From positions 1-46,905 of the forward strand of contig JAETQH010000033.1 of NCBI GenBank assembly GCA_021770785.1: 46,905 bases of DNA. The letters are read 5' to 3'. Position numbers and translations under genes: made by a program. Below, in pieces: positions 10,301 to 18,547 of the stretch. Position 1 is the stretch's first letter. The number at the start of each line of letters is the position of its first letter. The notes under the pieces were generated by a model. It was not told the origin of the DNA and ran no database searches. It worked only from the letters and a program-made list of their open reading frames with translations. The stretch is from Lachnospiraceae bacterium (GTDB taxonomy: Bacteria; Bacillota; Clostridia; Lachnospirales; Lachnospiraceae).

Positions 10301-11552
10301 CTGCCGCCACGCTGCCCAACTCCCCATAGCTGCCGGTAGCACCTATAGTGCGGTAAATCACATAGCCCTCTGCTCCCTCTAAGGCGTTCCAGCTGACGGA
10401 TACGCTGTTGTAAGCATTTGCCACGGCCGCCGCTGACGCTACTTTGCCTAATGCCGGAGCGGCTGTAATCTGGGCAAAATTCTCTGACTCTGCATATTTT
10501 TCCGCCCCTGTCTCATCCTGATACCGGATAAATGCCTTAATGCGGTAAGTATATTTCAATCCGGTGGCAACAGAGCTGCTGTCCTTATAAGCGGTGGTGT
10601 TTCCGCCCTCCACATGGGCAAGCTCCGTAAACTCCGTCTCGTTCTCCGCCTTACGGTATATGGTATAGCCGGCTGCATCCGTCACTGCCCCCCAGGACAG
10701 TTCTACGGAATTGTAGGTTGTCCCCACAAGAGCTGCACTTCCCGGTGCTGACGGTGCAACTGCGATGAAATACTCTGTATAAATATCCGTATCTTTCACC
10801 GTAAGCTTCAATACCGTTACACCTGCTTTTTCAGCTTTCACTTTGCCGTTAGCAGTGTCCAAGCTGACAATGCCAAGACCGTCCGTGCTCCACTCCGCCT
10901 GCGCTTCACTGCCTGCGGCAGCCGGATCTGCATACTGTATGGTATATTCCGGCAGAGAAATTTCCTCACCGATGGAAATCTCCTTGTATTTTGACTGCAC
11001 GTTCAGGGTAATACCGTTTGGAACTTTCTCGCCCTTTGTCTCAGTCTCCTCGGTGGTTTCTTCCGTAGTTTCTGTTTCTGTCTCTGTGGAAGCCTCTGTC
11101 GTTTCTGTCTCCGTGGAAGCCTCTGTCGTTTCTGTCTCCGTGGAAACCTCCGTCGTTTCTACTCCGCCGGAGCCTTCGGTGGTTTCTGTTCCCGGCTCTG
11201 TACCCTCTCCGGCATTTTCTGTCTCCGCCGCGGCTTCTATCTCTGTGTCGTCTTCCGTTTCTGTCTCAGAAGAATCTGCTTCTCCCACAGGTGTTTCTGT
11301 TCCGGAAACTGCTTCTGTCCCCGCAGATGTTGTTCCCCCGGAAGCTTCTTCTCCTGCGTTCTCCTCTGACGTATCTTCTGTATTTTCCGTGTTTTTTCCA
11401 ACGGAAGCTGTATTCTCTTCCGCCTCTGTCTCTGACACAAGCTCCGTAGCTGTCGTTGCTGCGTAGCTAACGTTGTCGGAACACAGAATCAGCGTACCCG
11501 CCAGCGTCAGGCAGATGCCGCGCTTGAGCCATTCCAGTTTTTTTCTCATCAT
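7329..11552 (-). CDS. Secreted multi-Fn3 protein with C-terminal GH25-like lysozyme domain
   Basis: Large exported protein (about 1407 residues from ATG 11552, which follows GGGAGG). Order: signal peptide (KKLEWLKRGICLTLAGTLILC, cleavage near SYAATT); a Glu/Thr-rich linker with TETETTEAS repeats to about 190; an Ig-like (Big) domain; nine fibronectin type III repeats of about 95 residues, typically reading KLTWxxVxxAxGYxVYR; a Big_2 domain (STTSVTMKTG to VTVTVKD); and a GH25-type muramidase domain over the last 200 residues. The DxE pair of GH25 is present in VVYDLED, but the usual first catalytic Asp (GIDVS in the family) reads GIEIS. No sortase signal is present. First gene of a two-gene operon with the phage-tail-lysozyme protein, and close to a LytTR/DUF3021 regulator pair. 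Wall remodelling or surface attachment is inferred. Confidence 0.85.
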   Translation of the reverse strand: MMRKKLEWLKRGICLTLAGTLILCSDNVSYAATTATELVSETEAEENTASVGKNTENTEDTSEENAGEEASGGTTSAGTEAVSGTETPVGEADSSETETEDDTEIEAAAETENAGEGTEPGTETTEGSGGVETTEVSTETETTEASTETETTEASTETETETTEETTEETETKGEKVPNGITLNVQSKYKEISIGEEISLPEYTIQYADPAAAGSEAQAEWSTDGLGIVSLDTANGKVKAEKAGVTVLKLTVKDTDIYTEYFIAVAPSAPGSAALVGTTYNSVELSWGAVTDAAGYTIYRKAENETEFTELAHVEGGNTTAYKDSSSVATGLKYTYRIKAFIRYQDETGAEKYAESENFAQITAAPALGKVASAAAVANAYNSVSVSWNALEGAEGYVIYRTIGATGSYGELGSVAAGVLNYTDNTVAAGNTYSYKVRAYRTVNGSRVYGEYSDACTAQPELSATTLKAEVKGPKSIKLTWEKVNGASGYAVYRKTSGQAEYKQIKTVGGGSKTSYTDKSVTTGTKYAYVVRAYSDVNGGTVWAANSNQVTVTPTIAAPSKVTVTNTSYNSMTIKWNKVSGADGYKVLRATSLKGSYKTVATIKASEKRSYTNKNLAVGKTYYYKVCAYTTSKGEKLNGVRSEAVSAKAVPTATTVKSEAAGATAVKLTWEKVTLPSQNSGYIVYRVENGQSKKVKTCKSKTTSYTVKNLTPGVEYTFKVVPYVKKSGKNVLGLESNLLTATPKLLAVTIDKAESAANGSIKLTWKATADAGEDTYVIYRSTSKKSGYGNIGSVVRQNGVGEYSFEDGNVAFGKKYYYKIMCTRTLADGTLMKSAYSAVKAVTSAPGAPNLTVSESGSESLKLTWQKVKISSGKYVDGYVIYRCGTEKGTYKKIKTIKSGNTTSYIDEGLTTGNTYYYKIRSYYKSGGKTIYSAFSDIAFGQVVPSKPVIETVSADYQTVRITWKQITGASGYQVRRSDTADGTYKTVKTINSGSTLTYDDGKLTTGKTYYYKVRAYVKKDGKKIYGSYSDVKYAVPVLGKPTDLAGTASDNNQIKLTWKAVPGADTYTIVRSSSANGTYKIASEICNTNSFIDSSVTVGKTYYYKVQAIRGSIMSAFTDPVAVTAASLELSTTSVTMKTGTNMKLTATAKPAAYVAWSSDNPQIAVVTSDGVVYAMKAGITTINATANNVTKKVTVTVKDTLDTENKGIEISADNGTVNFNSIRSAGYEYVMLRISSGTTEDKNFAVNLKNAKAAGLKVGVYCVSKAQTKTAAVNEAKKVISILNGEKLDYPVVYDLEDMSLLYNNVTKTERVEFVKAFQNEIIGAGKGYRFILGISMKLLTEYPTKYLDTSLLTGMDLWIYNCRAENLGHGYMGTGNVVMWRYSAEATVNGVSGKVSISNRYKTY
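11061..11165. repeat. Short tandem repeats coding Thr/Glu linker
   Basis: Near-identical 30-base units (TTTCTGTCTCCGTGGAAGCC plus CTCTGTCGTT) occur three to four times and encode the TETETTEAS linker of the GH25-like protein. Such arrays change copy number easily, so linker length may vary between strains. Confidence 0.75.
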
Positions 11553-11581
11553 AACGCTTTTCCTCCCTTTTATGATGGTCA

Positions 11582-11636
11582 ATTATACTATAATCAATCC
11601 CCGAATATGCCATGGCATGCCATGATATCCGATAGT
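11582..11636 (-). promoter_or_regulatory. Promoter and palindromic control region of the secreted-hydrolase operon
   Basis: TATAAT (minus strand, 11582-11587) is a good -10, but the hexamer 17 bases upstream (GCATAT) is a poor -35, suggesting an activator. Directly upstream lies the perfect 14-bp palindrome CATGGCATGCCATG (11611-11624). It is followed by GATATCCGATAGT (plus-strand reading, 11624-11636), which recurs with one change next to the LytTR promoter. Confidence 0.45.
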
Positions 11637-11660
11637 ACAACCTTAACGTCATTGTAACAC

Positions 11661-11728
11661 AAAAAAAAATTTGTTCATAGAATATCTCTTATTTTAAAAC
11701 AAAATTAAGATTCTAGAACAAATTTTTT
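11661..11728 (-). terminator. AT-rich terminator of the LytTR-DUF3021 operon
   Basis: AAAAAATTTGTTC-A-TAGAAT pairs with ATTCTAGAACAAATTTTTT, a stem of about 19 pairs with one bulge and a loop of about 26 bases. On the minus strand it runs into nine T. It lies about 105 bases past the DUF3021 stop. Confidence 0.6.
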
Positions 11729-11833
11729 GCGTCTTCGTTTCCCTTATGCTTTTTAAACTTCATTTTCAAAATATGCTAAATCATAACCAACACCAAACGT
11801 AGACATATTTTCTCCAATATAGACATATCTCCC

Positions 11834-12304
11834 TTATTCATCCCTGCCGTCTTTTACATTATGCAAATTCTGATTCATTTTTTTTACATTATGCTTTTCA
11901 ATTACAAATTCCACTATCCAGATAAATGCAAAAATGAAAACAAAAATACCAAAATAGCTGAAGAACCCCACAATGCTATGCTCCATCCAGTATAAAAAAT
12001 AAGCAATCGGCAACATTATTACAGAAATAATAGCAAAGTAAATTCCGGTCTGTTTTATAATGCCCCAATTTTCTATTTCCCATATTACTGAGCTTGCTGC
12101 AAAACCGGCGCCCACTACTCCGCAGAGAAGTGCCTGTAAAATAACTGCATTAATTTCATTTCCCATTGCAGAAATTAATTCAGGTACACAAGGATAATAA
12201 TATCCCTCCGCCCAGCCGAGAGAAACGAGTATAGTGATTAAATATCCGATGGCAATTCCAATCGGAAATCCTAAAATACTGCGCAAAATTATTTTCTTTT
12301 TCAT
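11834..12304 (-). CDS. DUF3021 family membrane protein
   Basis: Small integral membrane protein of about 156 residues with four hydrophobic segments (about 8-30, 48-70, 82-102, 112-135) and a charged C-terminal tail (EKHNVKKMNQNLHNVKDGRDE). Its length, topology and position directly after a LytTR regulator fit DUF3021. In LytTR regulatory systems, membrane proteins of this kind hold the LytTR transcription factor inactive, so the same role is likely here. I prefer ATG 12304, which follows GAGGTGA by six bases; a GTG at 12313 in frame is possible. The gene begins just after the LytTR stop, consistent with translational coupling. The stimulus is unknown. Confidence 0.8.
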   Translation of the reverse strand: MKKKIILRSILGFPIGIAIGYLITILVSLGWAEGYYYPCVPELISAMGNEINAVILQALLCGVVGAGFAASSVIWEIENWGIIKQTGIYFAIISVIMLPIAYFLYWMEHSIVGFFSYFGIFVFIFAFIWIVEFVIEKHNVKKMNQNLHNVKDGRDE

Positions 12305-12314
12305 TTTTTTCACC

Positions 12315-12755
12315 TCATATTCCTAATATTTTTTTTAGCTTTGAAACATAACGTCTGGATACATATGTGATTGTATCGTTTACAAGTTTAACACAAATTG
12401 TGCCTGTAAAACTCAAATCAAAGTTATTGACTTTTTTCAGGTTAATGATTTCGGAATTGGAGATACGGACAAACTGATGAGACGGCAGTCGTTCCTCTAT
12501 CTCATATAACCGAAGCCGCAGTGCGTATTCGCCTTTCTGGGTAACGGCAAAAACCTTTCCTGCATTTGCATAAATGCGAATCAAATCTGCCTGGTCTATC
12601 ACTTCAATTTTATCATCCTTGCTCCCTGAAATAATTTGCGGTGCATAATCTGATAACTTGTTCAATATGGTATGAACATCTTCCGTCATAGAAGCAGTCA
12701 ATATGATTACTTTAGGTTCCATACATGAACTGTCTATTTTCACTTCAAGCTGCAT
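12315..12755 (-). CDS. LytTR-domain transcriptional regulator
   Basis: DNA-binding protein of 146 residues. The N-terminal half (about 1-50) resembles the short leader seen in stand-alone LytTR proteins and has no phosphoacceptor receiver domain. The LytTR domain spans about 50-146: IYANAGKVFAVTQKGEYALRLRLYEIEERLPSHQFVRISNSEIINLKKV, ending SRRYVSKLKKILGI. Start ATG 12755 follows AGGAGG. It forms an operon with the DUF3021 membrane protein, the usual arrangement of a LytTR regulatory system, in which the membrane partner antagonises the regulator and the operon is often self-activating. The closest likely target besides itself is the secreted-hydrolase operon next door, which shares a 13-base motif in its promoter region. 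Confidence 0.88.
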   Translation of the reverse strand: MQLEVKIDSSCMEPKVIILTASMTEDVHTILNKLSDYAPQIISGSKDDKIEVIDQADLIRIYANAGKVFAVTQKGEYALRLRLYEIEERLPSHQFVRISNSEIINLKKVNNFDLSFTGTICVKLVNDTITYVSRRYVSKLKKILGI

Positions 12756-12781
12756 TTGAAATTCCTCCTCTCTGTGACCAT

Positions 12782-12825
12782 ATTATAGGAAAAGCCGATA
12801 CTGCTTTCAATAGATTTCCGATAGT
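12782..12825 (-). promoter_or_regulatory. Promoter of the LytTR-DUF3021 operon with adjacent motif
   Basis: On the minus strand TTGAAA (12805-12810), a 17-base spacer and TATAAT (12782-12787) make a near-consensus promoter ending 27 bases before the LytTR ATG. Two bases upstream of the -35 lies GATTTCCGATAGT (12813-12825, plus-strand reading), almost the same as the motif at 11624-11636. Confidence 0.6.
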
Positions 12826-13133
12826 CGGTTGATTTCCAGGCATAAGTGGTCAGATATCGAATATGTGCTTCAGTACGAAAATCCTTGACAAATTCCCTCT
12901 CTTTGTGATAAAGTCTATTCGACAAGAGCGCTTGCATATTATATTTATATAATCTGCCTGTGCTCTTTTTATTTCGCAAAAATACCGATGCTTTCATACA
13001 TAAGTGCAATATGGGGCATCCTATCAATAAAAATAGGCCTTGTCTGAAAGAAAGAACAGCCTATAGAGCTTAGGGTATGGGGCAAACCTGATAAGACACA
13101 AAAAACGCTGCATGAAGGAGGACACGCAAGACC

Positions 13134-14045
13134 ATGAAAAAAACACTGATAAATTTTAAAGCTGTTAAAAATTTTTCCAGACAGCTTTTAATGGAGCTTC
13201 TCGGAAGTATTCTTATCGCTGCAGGAATCTATAACTTTGCCCTTCAGGCGGAATTTCCCATGACGGGCTTTTCCGGTATCTCCATTATTTTATATCAACT
13301 GTTCCATATCCCCATTGGGCTTTCCACCATTCTCTTAAACATTCCAATAGCCCTCTTTTGCTATAAACTTCTGGGGAGAAAATTTTTCGTCAGCTCCCTG
13401 CGGTGCATGGTAATTTCCTCCCTCATCATCGACTACATTGCCCCTCTGTTTCCGGTTTACGAGGGCAGCCGTCTGCTTGCCGCTCTCTGCACCGGGGTGA
13501 TTGCAGGAATGGGCTACTCCATTATCTACATGCAAAATTCCTCCACCGGAGGTTCCGACTTTATCATTATGGCAGTAAAGGCATTAAAGCCCTATCTTTC
13601 CATCGGGAAAATCGCTTTTTTATCTGACGTGGGGATTATTTTAATCGGCGGGATTTTATTCCGGGATATCGACGGTATCATCTACGGCATGATTGTAAAT
13701 TATCTCTTTGCCGTGGTGGCAGACAAAGCAATGTACGGCATGAACGCCGGAAAAATGGCACTGATTGTCACCCGGCACGGAAAATATATCTGTGATGTCA
13801 TCGACAGCGTCTGCCAGAGGGGTTCTACCATTTTAAAGGCAAAAGGCGGCTATCAGGAAGAGGATAAACAGGTGGTAATGTGCGCCTGCAGCAACAAGGA
13901 AATGTATTTTGTACAGAAAGCGGTAAAGCAAGCCGACCCGGAATCCTTTCTCATTGTGTTAGAATCCAACGAAGTACACGGGGAAGGGTTTTCGCCTCTG
14001 CAGCTTGGGGAGCGGGAAACAAAAACAGGCAGTGGTATCCTATAG
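13134..14045 (+). CDS. YitT family membrane protein
   Basis: Integral membrane protein of 303 residues. The N-terminal DUF161 (YitT) part, residues about 15-215, has five to six hydrophobic segments, with ELLGSILIAAGIYNFALQAEFPMTGFSGIS and the conserved NSSTGGSDF near residue 140. The soluble C-terminal DUF2179 domain, about 220-295, includes GYQEEDKQVVMC and YFVQKAVKQADPESFLIV. The family is common in Firmicutes; its transported substrate is unproven. ATG 13134 is preceded by AAGGAGG with a rather long spacer of about 13 bases. It is transcribed alone and convergent with the polyamine operon. Its last codons form one arm of the shared terminator, so the coding end and the hairpin overlap. 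Confidence 0.92.
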   Translation: MKKTLINFKAVKNFSRQLLMELLGSILIAAGIYNFALQAEFPMTGFSGISIILYQLFHIPIGLSTILLNIPIALFCYKLLGRKFFVSSLRCMVISSLIIDYIAPLFPVYEGSRLLAALCTGVIAGMGYSIIYMQNSSTGGSDFIIMAVKALKPYLSIGKIAFLSDVGIILIGGILFRDIDGIIYGMIVNYLFAVVADKAMYGMNAGKMALIVTRHGKYICDVIDSVCQRGSTILKAKGGYQEEDKQVVMCACSNKEMYFVQKAVKQADPESFLIVLESNEVHGEGFSPLQLGERETKTGSGIL

Positions 14046-14065
14046 CCACTGCCTGTTTTTGTTTC
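14016..14065. terminator. Bidirectional terminator between yitT-like gene and pot operon
   Basis: GAAACAAAAACAGGCAGTGG (14016-14035) and its exact complement (14046-14065) form a 20-pair stem with a 10-base loop, T-rich on both strands. The YitT stop codon TAG lies in the loop. It serves both convergent units. Confidence 0.93.
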
Positions 14066-14090
14066 TCTCATATTTTTCCTGCGGCACACC

Positions 14091-15983
14091 CTAATTGGCA
14101 TTGCTCGCCGCAATTTTTACCTTGCTCCAAAGATTGCTGATGACTTTTCTTGTTTTCTCATTATAAACAAACACCTCGTCTAATTCATAGCCGTTTCTGG
14201 GAAGATAAGAACTGATACCGTAAAATTCGCCCCCTTCCCCGGAAAGATCCTCCATCACCTCCCGGTTTGCTGAGGTATATCCCACATAGCTGGAATTGTC
14301 GTAAGCCCCGTCATAATCGCAGGCAAAATTGATAAAAGCATGGGCTAATTCCGGATTTTTCGCATTCGCCGGAATCACCATGGCATCTGACCAGACATTT
14401 GTCCCCGACTCCGGAAGATAAAAGCCCATGTTCTCATTTTCCGCCATAACATAGGTTGCGTCACCGGAATACATAAGTCCTAACGCCTTTCTTCCCTGCG
14501 CCATATTATCGATAATTTCATCCGTCACAATCTCCGGCTTCATCGTCTGCACGCACTCAACCAGCCACTCATAGGCGTCATTCAGTTCATCCTCATTTTC
14601 CGTATTCATGGAGTACCCCAAAACCTTCAGTGCCATCATGAAGCTGTCCCGCTCGGAATCATATAAATAAATATCCCCCCGGTAGGTTTCATCCAGAAAA
14701 ATATTGTAACCTTCCCGCTCCAAATCCGCTGCATCCACCTTGGTCTTGTCATATACGATTCCCACTGTCCCCCAGAAATAAGGGATAGAATATTCATTCT
14801 CCGGGTCATAGGGAAGGTTTTTTACCCCCTCTGCCAGCTTATCCATACAGTCTAATTTGGAATGGTCCAGTTTCTGTAAATATCCCTCGGAAATCAGTCT
14901 CTGTATCATATAATCACTGGGTACAAGGATATCATAGGCCTCCCCGCTTGCCACTTTAATGTACATCTGCTCATTAGAGTCAAAATTTTCCATAACCACC
15001 TTTGCCCCGGTGTATTCCTCAAAATCAGCAATAATATTTTCCCCGGTGTATTCTCCCCAGTTGTATATATACAGCGTCTGCCCCTCAAAGGGACGCTCCC
15101 CACCCGCTCCGCGAAAACCAAAGAACAGCGCAAGCCCCGCCCCACAGACAGTTGCCGCTGCTGCCGCCGGAATCCATTTTTTCTTTCCCAGGTTTGCTTT
15201 CTTCTGCCTTTTTGCCGCTAAAACAGGCACAACATTAATCAGCACCAGCACAACGGTGATAATTACAATCATCAACGTAGACACCGCATTAATACTTGGG
15301 TTTACCCGGCGGCTCATGGTATAGACCATAATGCTTAAATTTTTCACGCCGCTGCCTGTGACAAAATAGGAAATAATAAAATCGTCCACCGACATGGTAA
15401 AGGCAATCAGTGCGCCGGACACGATACCGGGCGTAATCTGGGGGATAATCACCTTCGTCAGCGCCTGCCAGGGTGTCGCCCCTAAGTCCATCGCCGCATT
15501 TGCCAAATCCGGGTCTAAGGAGCGGATTTTCGGCATAACCGAAAGAATCACATAGGGAATACAAAATGCGATATGGGCAAGCAGCATGGTAAGGTATCCT
15601 TTTTCCACCCGGAAAGTGATAAACAGCAGCATAAAGCCTATGGCTGTCACAATTTCCGGATTCATCATAGGAAGGTTATCCACCTGCTTCATAATATCCC
15701 GGACAATTCTTTTGGATTTGCTGATTCCAATCGCAGAAAAAGTCCCCACCACAGTGGATACAAAGGTGGCAATCAGCGCCACCCCAAAGGTGGTGTACAG
15801 CGCCTCTAACATATCCCCCGTCTCTAGCATATGGCGGTACCAGCGGAGGGAAAAACCTGTAAAATTTGTTAATGATTTTCCGTCATTAAAGGAAAATACA
15901 ATCATATAGAAAATCGGAAGATAAAAGAAAGCAATCATCAGAACCATCAAAATCTTCCCAACAGGCCGCTTTTCTTTTTTCAT
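14091..15983 (-). CDS. potCD: Fused spermidine/putrescine permease and binding protein (PotC-PotD)
   Basis: Single 630-residue protein combining two normally separate subunits. Residues 1-265 are the PotC inner-membrane permease with about six helices and the EAA-type loop AAMDLGATPWQALTKVIIPQ. After a further membrane segment at about 270-295 (WIPAAAAATVCGAGLALFFGF), which tethers the rest outside, residues about 300-630 are the PotD polyamine-binding lobe (LYIYNWGEYTGENIIADFEEYTG, LVPSDYMIQRL, YFWGTVGIVYDKTKV). No separate signal peptide or lipobox is needed. Fusions of this kind are known in Firmicutes. It is the last gene of potA-potB-potCD, five bases after potB. Role: high-affinity import of spermidine and/or putrescine with PotA and PotB; the exact polyamine preference is not predictable. 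Confidence 0.95.
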   Translation of the reverse strand: MKKEKRPVGKILMVLMIAFFYLPIFYMIVFSFNDGKSLTNFTGFSLRWYRHMLETGDMLEALYTTFGVALIATFVSTVVGTFSAIGISKSKRIVRDIMKQVDNLPMMNPEIVTAIGFMLLFITFRVEKGYLTMLLAHIAFCIPYVILSVMPKIRSLDPDLANAAMDLGATPWQALTKVIIPQITPGIVSGALIAFTMSVDDFIISYFVTGSGVKNLSIMVYTMSRRVNPSINAVSTLMIVIITVVLVLINVVPVLAAKRQKKANLGKKKWIPAAAAATVCGAGLALFFGFRGAGGERPFEGQTLYIYNWGEYTGENIIADFEEYTGAKVVMENFDSNEQMYIKVASGEAYDILVPSDYMIQRLISEGYLQKLDHSKLDCMDKLAEGVKNLPYDPENEYSIPYFWGTVGIVYDKTKVDAADLEREGYNIFLDETYRGDIYLYDSERDSFMMALKVLGYSMNTENEDELNDAYEWLVECVQTMKPEIVTDEIIDNMAQGRKALGLMYSGDATYVMAENENMGFYLPESGTNVWSDAMVIPANAKNPELAHAFINFACDYDGAYDNSSYVGYTSANREVMEDLSGEGGEFYGISSYLPRNGYELDEVFVYNEKTRKVISNLWSKVKIAASNAN

Positions 15984-15988
15984 GACAA

Positions 15989-16828
15989 TTAATCCTCCTC
16001 CTTTCCGCCCTGATTACGCTTCTCTATCTTATGGACGCACATCATAAGAAGCATCATAATCACCGCCATGATCATGGATATGGCACTGCCGAAATTCCAC
16101 TCCCCCACCGTGATAAACTGGTTCTCAATTACATTTCCGATAAGGAAGTATTTTCCTCCCCCCAGCAGCTTCGGGATAAAAAAGGAGCTGACCGCCGGCA
16201 GGAACACCAGCGTAATGCCGTTAATTACCCCCGGAAGGGAAAGCGGTAAAGTCACCCGCCGGAAGGTCTGCACCGGATTTGCCCCCAAATCGGCGGCAGC
16301 CTCCAGAAGAGAGTAATCCATTTTACACAGTGCCGTATTAATCTGTAAAATCATAAAGGGCAGGAAATTGTAAACCATTCCAAGGAGCACTGCACCCTCG
16401 GTATACAAAAGCTCCGTATCCCCCAGCCCGAAGAAACCTAGAATTCTCTGCACTGCTCCGCCCTCACTTAAAAGTCCGATCCATGCATAAGTCCGCACCA
16501 ACATATTAATCCACATGGGAATCGTAATACAGAACACCAGAATATTCTGCGTTTTCTCATTACAGCGTGAAATATAATATGCCACAGGGTAGCCTAACAG
16601 CAGACAGATTACCGTGGTTTTTACTGCAATCCAGAGGGAGCGCCACAGAATAATCAAAAAATCCGCATCGGTAAAAAACTTCACATAATGCTCTAAGGTA
16701 AGGGTAAAAGAAACAATGCTGTTTCCCGGCTGAGTAACGGAATACACGGCAATCAATACCATCGGAAGTACCAACATGACCGCCGCCCACACAATATAAG
16801 GAATTGCTATCTGCGAAAATCTTTTCAT
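15989..16828 (-). CDS. potB: Spermidine/putrescine ABC transporter permease PotB
   Basis: Inner-membrane permease of 279 residues with six hydrophobic segments, typical PotB length. It begins MKRFSQIAIPYIVWAAVMLVLPM and carries the EAA loop EAAADLGANPVQTFRRVTLPLSLPG at about 185-210, which contacts the PotA ATPase. It is the partner of the PotC half of the downstream fusion. The ATG directly abuts the potA stop (TAGATG), so translation is very likely coupled. A charged cytoplasmic tail (HKIEKRNQGGKEED) ends the protein. Confidence 0.95.
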   Translation of the reverse strand: MKRFSQIAIPYIVWAAVMLVLPMVLIAVYSVTQPGNSIVSFTLTLEHYVKFFTDADFLIILWRSLWIAVKTTVICLLLGYPVAYYISRCNEKTQNILVFCITIPMWINMLVRTYAWIGLLSEGGAVQRILGFFGLGDTELLYTEGAVLLGMVYNFLPFMILQINTALCKMDYSLLEAAADLGANPVQTFRRVTLPLSLPGVINGITLVFLPAVSSFFIPKLLGGGKYFLIGNVIENQFITVGEWNFGSAISMIMAVIMMLLMMCVHKIEKRNQGGKEED

Positions 16829-18406
16829 CTAAAATACCATCCTTGACATCACATGAATATCCTCCGGGAAGAAAGTCAGTCCCACTTCCTGTCCCTCCTG
16901 AATATAATCTGTGGTATGAATTTTAAATTCCCTTCCCGTAGTAGAGAAGGTAATCCGGTAGACGCCTTCCGTCACGTCCTTCGGCTCAAAGTCATAATCT
17001 ACACTGATATCCACGCTCTGGTTTTCATCACTTAACTTCCAACCCTGTGCATTGGCCCAGGTCCTGATGTCGATATCTAACGCCTGGGACTCTGCAATCT
17101 CCTCCACCGTGGTCTGGAAATCAAACGCCATCACCGCCTCGTTTGCCTTCTCGTTTTTCACAAAGGGCTGGTTCACCACAAAAATACTCCTCTCAATGCT
17201 GGTACCATTGGGAGTAGAAAACCGCACCGGGTACTCTCCCTCTTCTTCTTTTAGATCATACTCGATTCTGGAAATGGAGATATAATCGTCCGTCTCCGGA
17301 TCCCACGCCTGAGCATTGGAGCGTGCCACCACCTCTTTGTCGTCTAAATTTTTCACATCCTCTAAATCCACATAAAAATTGGTTGCACTGATTTTTTCTT
17401 TTCCGTTCTCACTGATTACATCCTGATTTCTGGTGACACGCATGTTCACCGTCACCTGGGTACCGGGTATGGTCTCCACCATCACCTCATAATGCACCCC
17501 TTTAAACAGAACGCTGCGCACCTCACCGCTCATCTTTCCGGCTGCCACGTCCACGATATCAATGTCCTCCGGGCGGATCACCACATCCACCGGCTCGTTT
17601 TTCTTAAAACCAAAGTCCACACAGTCAAAGGTAATGTCATCAAACCGTACCTTATAATCCTCCAACATCACCCCGGGGATAATATTGCTCTCACCGATAA
17701 AGTTCGCCACATAGCGGTTTGCCGGCTCGTTGTAAATCTCCTGGGGCGTACCCACCTGCTGAATTTCCCCGTTTTTCATGACCACAATCTTATCGGACAT
17801 GGTGAGCGCCTCTTCCTGGTCATGGGTGACAAAAATAAAGGTGATGCCCACCTCCTGCTGTATCCGTTTCAACTCGTACTGCATTTCCTGCCGCAGCTTC
17901 AAGTCCAGCGCTGCTAACGGCTCGTCTAACAGCAGAACCTTAGGCTCGTTGACTAACGCCCTTGCGATGGCAATCCTCTGCTGCTGACCGCCGGACAACA
18001 GCGTGGTGTTTTTATCCTCAAAGCCCTCTAGGCCGATGAGTTTTAACATCTTCATCACCTTCTGGTCGATGACGTCCTTGCTGAGCTTGTTGATTTTCAG
18101 TCCGAAGGCGATGTTTTCATACACGCTCAAATGAGGGAACAGGGCATATTTCTGGAAAACCGTGTTTAATTCCCTCTTGTAGGGCGGCAATCCGTTGATT
18201 TCCTCCCCGTTAAATATAATCTTGCCCTCGTCAGCGTCTAAAAATCCTCCAAGGATCCGAAGAAGGGTAGTTTTTCCACACCCGCTGGGACCAAGCAAGG
18301 TTACAAATTCATTCTCATATATGTCAAGGTTTACACCCTTTAATACAATCTGTCCATCAAAATTTTTCACAATGTTCCGAAACTCAATCAGCTTCTTTTG
18401 TTCCAT
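16829..18406 (-). CDS. potA: Polyamine ABC transporter ATPase PotA, with long C-terminal insert
   Basis: ATP-binding subunit of the PotABCD importer. The ATPase domain (1-235) has Walker [10 protein letters not shown], signature [12 protein letters not shown], Walker [13 protein letters not shown] and the H-loop in [10 protein letters not shown]. The TOBE regulatory region starts near 280 ([13 protein letters not shown]). At 525 residues it is about 150-170 longer than usual PotA. The extra part (about 355-500) contains two similar units: [11 protein letters not shown] to [10 protein letters not shown] and [11 protein letters not shown] to [11 protein letters not shown] typical TOBE ending ([16 protein letters not shown]) then resumes, so the insert appears to split the TOBE region. 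The start follows AGAAGGAGA. First gene of the operon. Confidence 0.95.
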   Translation of the reverse strand: MEQKKLIEFRNIVKNFDGQIVLKGVNLDIYENEFVTLLGPSGCGKTTLLRILGGFLDADEGKIIFNGEEINGLPPYKRELNTVFQKYALFPHLSVYENIAFGLKINKLSKDVIDQKVMKMLKLIGLEGFEDKNTTLLSGGQQQRIAIARALVNEPKVLLLDEPLAALDLKLRQEMQYELKRIQQEVGITFIFVTHDQEEALTMSDKIVVMKNGEIQQVGTPQEIYNEPANRYVANFIGESNIIPGVMLEDYKVRFDDITFDCVDFGFKKNEPVDVVIRPEDIDIVDVAAGKMSGEVRSVLFKGVHYEVMVETIPGTQVTVNMRVTRNQDVISENGKEKISATNFYVDLEDVKNLDDKEVVARSNAQAWDPETDDYISISRIEYDLKEEEGEYPVRFSTPNGTSIERSIFVVNQPFVKNEKANEAVMAFDFQTTVEEIAESQALDIDIRTWANAQGWKLSDENQSVDISVDYDFEPKDVTEGVYRITFSTTGREFKIHTTDYIQEGQEVGLTFFPEDIHVMSRMVF

Positions 18407-18453
18407 TCCCGCAATTCTCCTTCTAATCTGATGATAAACTTTCTCACATGCCT

Positions 18454-18482
18454 ATTATATCGATGTCCCAAAAGAATAGCAA
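18454..18482 (-). promoter_or_regulatory. Putative promoter of the pot operon
   Basis: On the minus strand TTGCTA, a 17-base spacer and TATAAT, about 50 bases upstream of the potA ATG. No PotR-like regulator gene is adjacent. Confidence 0.6.
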
Positions 18483-18547
18483 CAATTCGCTGCTTTTCTC
18501 CGGCAAAACTTTCATTGGGAACTATACAAGCTTAAGAAACTATTCTA

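Noticed and set aside
10843..11466. 207-codon Ser/Val-rich plus-strand frame
   Set aside because: It is a mirror of the repetitive Glu/Thr linker of the secreted GH25-like protein; low-complexity codons keep the opposite strand open.
11800..11828. Direct repeat TAGACATAT twice, 20 bases apart
   Set aside because: It lies just past the DUF3021 stop in AT-rich DNA, far from any promoter that would use it; likely chance.
12740..13027. 95-codon minus-strand frame upstream of the LytTR gene
   Set aside because: It contains the near-consensus LytTR promoter and ribosome binding site, overlaps the LytTR start and has no recognisable domain.
13025..13066. Hairpin ATAGGC/GCCTAT with T-rich minus exit before the YitT gene
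   Set aside because: The stem is only six perfect pairs with bulges, and no minus-strand gene upstream of it would need it.
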